A model generated the notes under the pieces. That model did not search any database and was not told where the DNA came from. It worked only from the letters and a program-made list of their open reading frames with translations. The translations under genes were made by a program, and so were the position numbers. From Nitrosomonas sp. UBA6494 (lineage in GTDB: Bacteria; Pseudomonadota; Gammaproteobacteria; Burkholderiales; Nitrosomonadaceae), in NCBI GenBank assembly GCA_002435335.1, contig DJMI01000035.1, positions 14,803 to 25,185 on the forward strand: 10,383 bases of DNA, given 5' to 3'. Positions 1 to 6,105 of this stretch are shown here, one piece after another (the stretch's first letter is position 1; the number at the start of each line of letters is the position of its first letter).

Positions 1-527
1 ACGGCAATACCGGATGAACCGTTGATCAGCAGATTCGGAATTTTTGCCGGCAGGATCAGAGGTTCTTTTTCGGAGCCGTCATAATTGGGGCCGAAGTCGA
101 CCGTTTCTTTATCAAGATCGATTAGTAATTCGTGGGCGATGCGCGACATGCGGATTTCGGTGTAACGCATTGCCGCGGCATTGTCACCATCGACCGAACC
201 GAAGTTGCCTTGACCGTCGATCAGCATATAGCGTAGCGAGAAATCTTGTGCCATGCGTACGATGGTGTCGTAAACGGCGGTGTCGCCGTGCGGATGATAT
301 TTACCGATCACATCGCCGACGATACGTGCCGATTTTTTGTATGGCCTGTTCCAGTCGTTCGAGAGTTCGTGCATGGCGAACAAGACGCGCCGATGCACTG
401 GCTTCAAGCCATCGCGGACATCCGGCAAAGCGCGGCCGACAATTACGCTCATCGCGTAATCCAAATACGAGCGCCGCATTTCTTCTTCGAGATTGACCGG
501 TAGTGTTTCCTTGGCAAACTGATCCAT
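1..527 (-). CDS. gyrA: DNA gyrase subunit A, N-terminal part (cut by window edge)
   Basis: GyrA is the breakage-reunion subunit of the A2B2 gyrase that introduces negative supercoils into DNA. The reverse strand reads without interruption from an ATG at 525-527 to the window edge, giving 175 residues. They begin MDQFAKETLPVNLEEEMRRS and align without gaps to the E. coli GyrA N-terminus as I remember it. Landmarks include SYLDYAMSVIVGRALPDVRD (20-39), the KYHPHGD motif (76-82) and AAAMRYTEIRM with the catalytic Tyr122. The quinolone-resistance region carries Thr83 and Asp87; Thr83 replaces the Ser83 of E. coli. The remaining 700 or so residues lie outside the window. No clear Shine-Dalgarno sequence precedes the ATG. 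The gene is divergent from argD. Identity is secure; only the 3' part is unseen. Confidence 0.97.
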   Translation of the reverse strand, partial: MDQFAKETLPVNLEEEMRRSYLDYAMSVIVGRALPDVRDGLKPVHRRVLFAMHELSNDWNRPYKKSARIVGDVIGKYHPHGDTAVYDTIVRMAQDFSLRYMLIDGQGNFGSVDGDNAAAMRYTEIRMSRIAHELLIDLDKETVDFGPNYDGSEKEPLILPAKIPNLLINGSSGIA

Positions 528-563
528 AGTGTATGATTTTATTCAGGACAACGGGTTATGATG

Positions 564-580
564 AAGAAGCGATTCTTCTT
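564..580 (-). other. Small hairpin in the gyrA leader
   Basis: AAGAAG and CTTCTT form a perfect 6-base-pair stem around a 5-base loop (CGATT). It falls inside the predicted gyrA 5' untranslated leader, about 37 bases before the start codon. It has no T-run and is not a terminator. It may be chance or a minor mRNA structure. Confidence 0.25.
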
Positions 581-611
581 AAACTTGCGCGTATGAAATT
601 TTAAATCATGT

Positions 612-620
612 ATTTTAGCA
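612..620 (-). promoter_or_regulatory. Candidate extended -10 promoter for gyrA
   Basis: Read on the minus strand this is TGCTAAAAT: a TAAAAT hexamer (5 of 6 matches to TATAAT) preceded by the TGn of an extended -10 element. A TTAACT lies 20 bases further upstream, which is too far for a standard -35, but extended -10 promoters often need none. Transcription would start near 605, leaving a leader of about 78 bases before the gyrA ATG. The prediction rests on sequence match alone. Confidence 0.4.
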
Positions 621-803
621 TGTTGGTAGCGATTCTCAGTTAACTTTGCTACGCAAGGGTTGTGATAGTCAGCAGATCCTAAAAGAAAAAAAGCTTGAAA
701 AACCTAATTAAATAAGTAACCATAATGGTTTTTTTAAAAATTCTAGGCAAGTTTTGGAAGGTATCTTGGATTGGGATTTTTCATTTGAAATGGGTGTTGC
801 GTT

Positions 804-1982
804 GTGTCGAATGTAATGAATACTTATGCACGGCTACCTGTTACCTTTGTCAGAGGTGAAGGCGTTTGGCTGTGGGATGATCAGGGGGAGCGTTATCTTG
901 ACGCTTTGTCGGGTGTCGCGGTATGCGGATTGGGACATTGTCATCCACGTTTAGCTAAAGCGATTTGTGAACAAGCGGGCACGCTGATTCATACCTCTAA
1001 TTTATACCATATCAAAAAACAAGAACTGCTGGCCGAGCGTTTAATCGCCTTATCCGGAATGGATAATGCTTTTTTCTGTAACTCAGGTGCTGAAGCCAAT
1101 GAGGCAGCCATTAAGCTGGCACGATTGCACGGACACAATAAAGGCATTTCATTACCCACTATCATCGTGATGGAGCGTTCTTTCCATGGGCGAACCATGG
1201 CGACGCTAACTGCGAGTGGCAATCGCAAGGTGCAAGCAGGATTCGAACCGCTGTTGTCTGGTTTTGTGCGAGCGCCTTATAACAATCTGGAAGCAGTGGC
1301 GCAGGTTGCGGCTAATAACAAGGATGTGGTTGCAATATTGGTGGAGCCTTTCCAGGGGGAAGGCGGTGTTAATATTCCTGAAGCGCAATATTTGCAGCAG
1401 TTGCGTTCACTATGCGATCAGAATGGTTGGCTGCTGATGCTGGACGAGGTGCAATCCGGCATTGGTCGCAGCGGTAAATGGTTTGCCTTTCAGCACAGCC
1501 AAATACAACCCGATGTCATCACCTTGGCTAAGGGACTGGGCGGCGGTGTGCCAATCGGTGCGTGTTTGGCCAGAGGTGTGGCTGCCGAGGTATTTAAACC
1601 CGGTAATCACGCTTCGACATTTGGTGGTAATCCTTTGGCTTGCGCCGCCGCGCTTGAAACACTGAGTGTAATAACAGATGAGCACTTGATCGAGCACGCA
1701 GCGGAGCTAGGCGATTTTATGCGCGATCGATTCAGGCAGCAGTTGGCTGATGTTGCCGGTGTGGTGCAAGTGAGAGGACAGGGCTTGATCGTTGGTATCG
1801 AACTAGCTGTTCCGTGTGTTGAATTGGTCAAAAAAGCGCTGGATAAGAGGTTATTGATCAACGTGACTTCGGATAAGGTTGTTCGTTTGCTGCCGGCCTT
1901 TGTGATGCAGCGGCAGGAAGCCGAGCAGGTTGTCAATATAACCTGCCAATTGATAAAGGAGTTTTTAATAGCCAGCAAATGA
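804..1982 (+). CDS. argD: Acetylornithine aminotransferase
   Basis: ArgD is a cytoplasmic PLP enzyme that transfers the amino group of glutamate to N-acetylglutamate semialdehyde to make N-acetylornithine. In many bacteria it also serves the succinyl-diaminopimelate step of lysine synthesis. The 392 residues match the usual class III aminotransferase length (about 390-405). Visible landmarks are NSGAEANEAAIKLAR (93-107, phosphate-binding region), LDEVQSGIGRSG with Asp214 contacting the PLP ring nitrogen, and the PLP lysine Lys243 in TLAKGLGGG, followed by STFGGNPLACAAA. The start is a GTG at 804 giving MSNVMNTYARLPV, which fits the family start as I remember it. An ATG at 816 is the alternative, and neither has a good Shine-Dalgarno. 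It is the first gene of the argD-argF-argG-yajQ block. A close paralogue, succinylornithine aminotransferase, is less likely beside argF and argG. Confidence 0.95.
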   Translation: MSNVMNTYARLPVTFVRGEGVWLWDDQGERYLDALSGVAVCGLGHCHPRLAKAICEQAGTLIHTSNLYHIKKQELLAERLIALSGMDNAFFCNSGAEANEAAIKLARLHGHNKGISLPTIIVMERSFHGRTMATLTASGNRKVQAGFEPLLSGFVRAPYNNLEAVAQVAANNKDVVAILVEPFQGEGGVNIPEAQYLQQLRSLCDQNGWLLMLDEVQSGIGRSGKWFAFQHSQIQPDVITLAKGLGGGVPIGACLARGVAAEVFKPGNHASTFGGNPLACAAALETLSVITDEHLIEHAAELGDFMRDRFRQQLADVAGVVQVRGQGLIVGIELAVPCVELVKKALDKRLLINVTSDKVVRLLPAFVMQRQEAEQVVNITCQLIKEFLIASK

Positions 1983-2013
1983 TGTCGTTTTGTTGGTTAA
2001 CTATTATCGCATT

Positions 2014-2940
2014 ATGCAATTCAAGCATTTTTTGCAATTCAAGGATTTCAGTCGGGAAGAGTACGAGTACTTGTTCGAGCGTACGCGCTGGATAAAGCGT
2101 GCTTTCAAGGATTATCGGCAATATTGGCCGCTCGCCGATCGTACGCTAGCGATGATATTCGATAAAAACTCGACGCGAACGCGCTTGTCGTTTGAAGCAG
2201 GTATGCATCAATTGGGCGGTTCCGCTATTTATTTGTCTACGCGCGATACGCAGTTGGGGCGTGGAGAGCCTGTTGAGGATGCGGCGAGGGTCATATCGCG
2301 TATGGTGGATTTGGTGATGATCCGTACTTATCAGCACGAAGTCATGGAGCGTTTCGCGGCGTATTCCCGCGTGCCGGTGATTAACGGATTGACCGATGAA
2401 TATCACCCCTGTCAAATCATGAGCGATATTTTTACCTATACTGAATTTCGCGGTTCAATCGAAGGAAAAGTAGTCGCGTGGATCGGTGATGCCAACAATA
2501 TGTGCAATACCTGGCTGCAAGCGGCAGAGATTTTCAACTTTACCGTGCACGTTTCGACACCGCCGGGTTACAGCATCGAGCCCGAACGAATTGGACTAAG
2601 CGGCCATACGCATTTTGCGGTATTTGACGATCCGCACCGGGCGGTAAGCGGCGCGGATTTGGTGACGACCGATGTCTGGACCAGCATGGGATTCGAAGAA
2701 GAAACCGAGCAAAGGAAAAAGGATTTTGCGGATTTTTGCGTCGATGCGGAAATGATGGCGCTGGCAAAACCCGACGCATTGTTTATGCACTGCTTGCCCG
2801 CGCATCGCGGTGAAGAGGTGAGTACCGACGTAATCGACGGACCGCAATCGGTGGTGTGGGATGAAGCTGAAAACCGCTTGCATACGCAAAAAGCATTAAT
2901 GGAATATTTGCTGTTGGGCAAGGTGGATGTGAATAAGTAG
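2014..2940 (+). CDS. argF: Ornithine carbamoyltransferase
   Basis: This enzyme condenses ornithine and carbamoyl phosphate to citrulline in the cytoplasm, acting as a trimer. With the ATG at 2014 the protein has 308 residues, typical of anabolic OTCases, and begins MQFKHFLQFKDFSREEYEYL. The carbamoyl-phosphate signature STRTRLSFE starts at residue 53, the HPCQ motif is at 131-134, and the ornithine-side HCLPAHRGEEV begins at 259 with the catalytic Cys260. The DANNMCNTW stretch is the usual ornithine-contact region. The frame extends upstream to a TTG at 1990, but the added residues (LVNYYRI) are not family-like, so I prefer the ATG. There are 31 bases between the argD stop and this start, with no clear ribosome binding site, so translation may depend partly on the upstream gene. 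Confidence 0.96.
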   Translation: MQFKHFLQFKDFSREEYEYLFERTRWIKRAFKDYRQYWPLADRTLAMIFDKNSTRTRLSFEAGMHQLGGSAIYLSTRDTQLGRGEPVEDAARVISRMVDLVMIRTYQHEVMERFAAYSRVPVINGLTDEYHPCQIMSDIFTYTEFRGSIEGKVVAWIGDANNMCNTWLQAAEIFNFTVHVSTPPGYSIEPERIGLSGHTHFAVFDDPHRAVSGADLVTTDVWTSMGFEEETEQRKKDFADFCVDAEMMALAKPDALFMHCLPAHRGEEVSTDVIDGPQSVVWDEAENRLHTQKALMEYLLLGKVDVNK

Positions 2941-2971
2941 TTTTGAGAATTATCGATAAATTAAATTACCA

Positions 2972-4195
2972 ATGAAAAAAATTAATAAAGTTGTATTGGC
3001 ATTTTCCGGTGGATTGGATACTTCAGTTATTTTGAAATGGTTGCAGGATACTTATCAATGCGAAGTGGTTACGTTTACCGCAGATATCGGTCAAGGTGAA
3101 GAAGTCGAGCCGGCTCGTGCCAAGGCAAAGCAACTGGGTGTCAAGGAAATTTATATAGACGATTTGCGTGAAGAATTCGTGCGCGATTTTGTGTTTCCAA
3201 TGTTTCGTGCCAATACCATTTACGAAGGCGAGTATTTGCTGGGTACCAGCATTGCGCGCCCGTTGATTTCAAAACGGCAAATCGAGATCGCCAAAGAAAC
3301 CGGTGCCGATGCGGTATCGCACGGCGCTACCGGCAAAGGTAACGATCAAGTGCGCTTTGAGTTGGGTTATTATGCGCTGCAGCCGGATATACAGGTTATT
3401 GCACCATGGCGGGAGTGGGATCTGAATTCGCGGGAAAAGTTGCTCGAATATGCGGAACGGCACGGTATTCCTGTGGAAATGAAAAAGAAAGCCGGTTCAC
3501 CGTACAGTATGGATGCTAATTTATTGCATATTTCATACGAAGGTCGGATTTTGGAAAACCCGGCGACAGAACCCGAAGAATCGATGTGGCGTTGGAGCGT
3601 GTCTCCCGAAGCTGCACCGGATCAGGCGGAGTATTTGGATATAGAATTCAAGCGGGGCGATGTCGTGGCGTTAAACGGTGTTTCGTTATCACCGGCTAGT
3701 GTTCTGGAAAAACTGAATCAATTGGGCGGCAAGCACGGCATCGGGCGGTTAGATCTGGTGGAAAACCGCTATGTCGGCATGAAATCGCGCGGATGCTATG
3801 AAACACCGGGTGGAACCATATTGCTGCGTGCGCACCGCGCGATGGAATCGATCACACTGGATCGGGAAGTCGCTCATCTGAAAGATGATTTGATGCCACG
3901 CTATGCGGCGCTGATTTATAACGGATATTGGTGGAGCCCGGAACGAAAGGTGCTGCAAACGCTGATCGATGCGACGCAAGAACACGTCAATGGCTGGGTA
4001 CGGTTGAAATTATACAAAGGCAACGTGATTGTGGTCGGACGGGACTCGCAAAGCGACTCGTTGTTTGATCCCACGATTGCAACTTTTGAGGATGATGCCG
4101 GTGCATACAATCAAGCCGATGCGGCCGGATTTATTAAACTGAATGCGCTGCGGATGCGCATCGCCGCGAATTTGCACAAAAAGAATAAAAGCTAG
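2972..4195 (+). CDS. argG: Argininosuccinate synthase
   Basis: ArgG joins citrulline and aspartate at the expense of ATP, giving argininosuccinate, AMP and pyrophosphate. It is the penultimate step of arginine synthesis. The 407 residues fit the short bacterial ArgG class. The N-terminal PP-loop AFSGGLDTS (10-18) binds ATP. GATGKGNDQVRFE (118-130) is the conserved citrulline/aspartate-binding region, and SPEAAPDQAEYLDIEF and KSRGCYETPGGTIL are further family blocks. The ATG at 2972 lies 32 bases beyond the argF stop in an AT-rich gap with no recognisable Shine-Dalgarno. The partner argininosuccinate lyase gene (argH) is not in this window. Nothing in the reading frame looks damaged. Confidence 0.97.
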   Translation: MKKINKVVLAFSGGLDTSVILKWLQDTYQCEVVTFTADIGQGEEVEPARAKAKQLGVKEIYIDDLREEFVRDFVFPMFRANTIYEGEYLLGTSIARPLISKRQIEIAKETGADAVSHGATGKGNDQVRFELGYYALQPDIQVIAPWREWDLNSREKLLEYAERHGIPVEMKKKAGSPYSMDANLLHISYEGRILENPATEPEESMWRWSVSPEAAPDQAEYLDIEFKRGDVVALNGVSLSPASVLEKLNQLGGKHGIGRLDLVENRYVGMKSRGCYETPGGTILLRAHRAMESITLDREVAHLKDDLMPRYAALIYNGYWWSPERKVLQTLIDATQEHVNGWVRLKLYKGNVIVVGRDSQSDSLFDPTIATFEDDAGAYNQADAAGFIKLNALRMRIAANLHKKNKS

Positions 4196-4221
4196 TAAGG
4201 CAACCTGGGTAGAGCGACAAG

Positions 4222-4707
4222 ATGCCAACATTTGACATAGTTTCCGAGGTTGATAAGCAAGAAATCAGGAATGCGGTCGATCAAGTTAACAAAGAAGTCA
4301 GTACGCGATTCGACTTTAAAGGTTCCGATGCGAGGGTAGAACAAACTGAGTATCAGTTGATTGTGTATGCCGATGATGAATTCAAGTTGGAGCAGATATT
4401 AGATATTTTACGAACTAAACTGACCAAACGAAATATCGATGTACGCTGTTTGGATAAGGGCGGGGTAGAAAAGGTCAGCGGAAATAAGGTCAAGCAGGTC
4501 ATTACGGTAAAAACCGGCGTGGAAACCGAACTGGCAAAGAAAATCATCAAGCATATCAAAGACAGCAAGTTAAAGGTTCAAGCCAGTATTCAAGGTAATG
4601 TAGTGCGAGTATCCGGTGCCAAAAAAGATGTATTGCAGGAAACGATACAACTGGTGAGGAAGTGTGTCGACGATTTTCCGTTACAATTTCAGAATTTTAG
4701 AGATTAA
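4222..4707 (+). CDS. yajQ: YajQ family nucleotide-binding protein
   Basis: This is a small cytoplasmic protein of the YajQ (DUF520) family: 161 residues against a usual 160-165. It begins MPTFDIVSEVDKQEIRNAVD and contains the family blocks STRFDFKGSDA (27-37), GNKVKQVITVKTG and VRVSGAKKDVLQ, and ends in FPLQFQNFRD. The family folds as two ferredoxin-like domains and binds nucleotides or nucleic acids. A Xanthomonas member has been described as a cyclic di-GMP-responsive partner of a transcription factor, but whether this one does the same is unknown. It starts 27 bases after the argG stop, so it probably shares the arg transcript, although its function is not arginine synthesis. A hairpin lies downstream at 4830-4865. 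Confidence 0.93.
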   Translation: MPTFDIVSEVDKQEIRNAVDQVNKEVSTRFDFKGSDARVEQTEYQLIVYADDEFKLEQILDILRTKLTKRNIDVRCLDKGGVEKVSGNKVKQVITVKTGVETELAKKIIKHIKDSKLKVQASIQGNVVRVSGAKKDVLQETIQLVRKCVDDFPLQFQNFRD

Positions 4708-4829
4708 ATCGTATCCGGCAATATTACATTGTATCATGCCGTTAGGAGTCTGCCGGACTTCGATATACATTCACTCTTGCTTCGTTTCAGCTGTTGATAT
4801 CCGCTCTGATGTGAATTAATGAATTCAAC

Positions 4830-4865
4830 CACTCCAATTAAGACTATTTTTACTTAACTGGAGTG
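4830..4865. terminator. Hairpin between convergent yajQ and thiolase genes
   Basis: CACTCCAATTAAG and CTTAACTGGAGTG form a 13-position stem with one A-C mismatch, around a 10-base T-rich loop. It sits in the 181-base gap where the yajQ block and the leftward thiolase gene converge, which suits a bidirectional transcript end. There is no proper T-run right after the stem on either strand; the nearest on the plus strand is TTTT about 8 bases beyond it. It may therefore be a processing or stability hairpin rather than a classical intrinsic terminator. Confidence 0.5.
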
Positions 4866-4888
4866 ACTGAGTCTTTTAAACCATGTCC

Positions 4889-6088
4889 TTATAGCGCCTC
4901 AAAAATACCGGCTGCACCCATGCCGCTGCCGATGCACATGGTGACCATACCGTATTTTTTGTGATGACGGCGTAGTCCGTGCAATAGCGTCGCAACGCGG
5001 ATCGATCCGGTGGCGCCCAGCGGGTGTCCCAGTGCAATGGCACCACCTAGTGGATTGACTTTTTCGCGATCCAATCCAAGATCGTTGATTACCGCCAGAC
5101 TTTGTGCAGCAAAAGCTTCGTTCAATTCGATCCAATCCAGATCGTCCTGTTTGATGCCGGTTTGCGCCAGTACCTTGGGAATCGCCTTGATCGGCCCCAC
5201 TCCCATGATTTCCGGTGGTACACCAGCCACTGAGAATCCGACAAAACGCCCGAGCGGTGAAAGATTGAAGCGTTGCATTGCCGCTTCACTCATCAAAATC
5301 ACGGCACCCGCGCCATCGGACATTTGCGAACTGTTACCAGCGGTCACCGAGCCTTTGGCGGCGAATACCGGTTTCAGTTTGGCGAGTGCGTCAAAACTGG
5401 TATCGGCGCGCGGGCCTTCGTCGGTATCCCTGATGGTGATTTCTTCGTGTATTTGATGAGTGATCAGATCGGGGCGTTTTTCGTCAACGGTATAAGGTGC
5501 AATTTCGTCTTTGAATTCACCGGTTGTGATTGCCCGCAATGCGCGTTGATGACTGGATAATGCAAATTCGTCTTGCGCTTCGCGAGATACTTTCCATTGC
5601 TCGGCGACTTTTTCTGCGGTCATTCCCATTCCGTAGGCAATCGCAACATTTTCTTCATGTTGAAACATGGCCGGATTCATTGCCACTTTGTTACCCATCA
5701 TCGGCACCATGCTCATGCTTTCGGTGCCACCCGCAATCATTACATCCGCTTCTCCCAGGCGTATGCGATCAGCGGCCAGAGCCACGGATTGTAGTCCGGA
5801 GGCGCAAAAACGGTTGATTGTCATGCCGGGCACACTGTTTGGTAATCCTGCCAGCAGCAAGGCGACTCGAGCCACATTGATGCCTTGCTCCGCTTCCGGC
5901 ATGGCGCAACCGACGATTACGTCGTCGATTGCCGCAGGATCTAAACTTGGACACTGCTTCATTACCGTTTGGATTACGTGCACCAGCATGTCATCGGGGC
6001 GAACGTTTCTGAACATGCCGCGCGGTGCTTTACCGACCGGCGTTCTCGTTGCGGCAACGATATAGGCTTCTTGGGTTTGTTTGGTCAT
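4889..6088 (-). CDS. fadA: Acetyl-CoA C-acyltransferase (thiolase, FadA type)
   Basis: Thiolases of this type cleave 3-ketoacyl-CoA with free CoA, releasing acetyl-CoA, the last step of a beta-oxidation turn. The 399-residue protein carries all catalytic parts: nucleophile Cys95 in NRFCASGLQS, His355 in GHPLGATGS, and Cys385 in CIGSGMGAAG. ATRTPVGKAPRGMFRN near the N-terminus and NEAFAAQSLAV further along are also family blocks. The frame is open further upstream, but the start is set at the ATG at 6086-6088 because a good GGAGA lies 5 bases before it and the protein then begins like other thiolases. It follows the FadN-like gene by 17 bases, so the two are almost certainly one operon encoding cooperating enzymes. 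A biosynthetic acetoacetyl-CoA thiolase is possible from sequence alone, but the neighbour favours the degradative role. Confidence 0.92.
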   Translation of the reverse strand: MTKQTQEAYIVAATRTPVGKAPRGMFRNVRPDDMLVHVIQTVMKQCPSLDPAAIDDVIVGCAMPEAEQGINVARVALLLAGLPNSVPGMTINRFCASGLQSVALAADRIRLGEADVMIAGGTESMSMVPMMGNKVAMNPAMFQHEENVAIAYGMGMTAEKVAEQWKVSREAQDEFALSSHQRALRAITTGEFKDEIAPYTVDEKRPDLITHQIHEEITIRDTDEGPRADTSFDALAKLKPVFAAKGSVTAGNSSQMSDGAGAVILMSEAAMQRFNLSPLGRFVGFSVAGVPPEIMGVGPIKAIPKVLAQTGIKQDDLDWIELNEAFAAQSLAVINDLGLDREKVNPLGGAIALGHPLGATGSIRVATLLHGLRRHHKKYGMVTMCIGSGMGAAGIFEAL

Positions 6089-6105
6089 GATGGTCTCCGA
6101 ATGAA

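Larger units (their letters stand above)
528..803. other. Divergent gyrA/argD intergenic region
   Basis: This 276-base AT-rich spacer must hold the promoters for leftward gyrA and the rightward arg block. The gyrA candidate is annotated separately. For argD there is a TTGAAA at 695-700 and a CATAAT at 721-726, but the 20-base spacing is too long to call a promoter with confidence. A weak dyad (AACC/GGTT, 718-730) is followed by seven T at 729-735, about 70 bases before argD. It resembles a very weak terminator in the argD leader. No open reading frame of convincing coding character was seen. Confidence 0.5.

Noticed and set aside
44..503. Two plus-strand open frames (150 and 85 residues) at the left end
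   Set aside because: They lie antisense to the gyrA coding region, whose protein matches the family along its whole visible length; their compositions (rich in Arg and Cys) are typical of shadow frames.
718..735. AACCATAATGGTT dyad followed by seven T in the argD leader, as a terminator or attenuator
   Set aside because: The stem is only four stable base pairs and there is no upstream plus-strand gene to terminate, nor an alternative pairing partner that I could see.
790..816. Eight-codon leader-like frame whose TAA overlaps an ATG inside argD
   Set aside because: It contains one arginine codon only, has no binding site and no attenuator hairpin after it; too short to distinguish from chance.
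1990..2013. TTG start adding eight residues to ArgF
   Set aside because: The added residues do not resemble the family N-terminus, there is no ribosome binding site, and the ATG at 2014 gives a normal-length enzyme.
4714..4757. TCCGGCA/TGCCGGA inverted repeat after yajQ
   Set aside because: The arms are seven bases with a 30-base loop and no T-run; weaker than the hairpin at 4830-4865.
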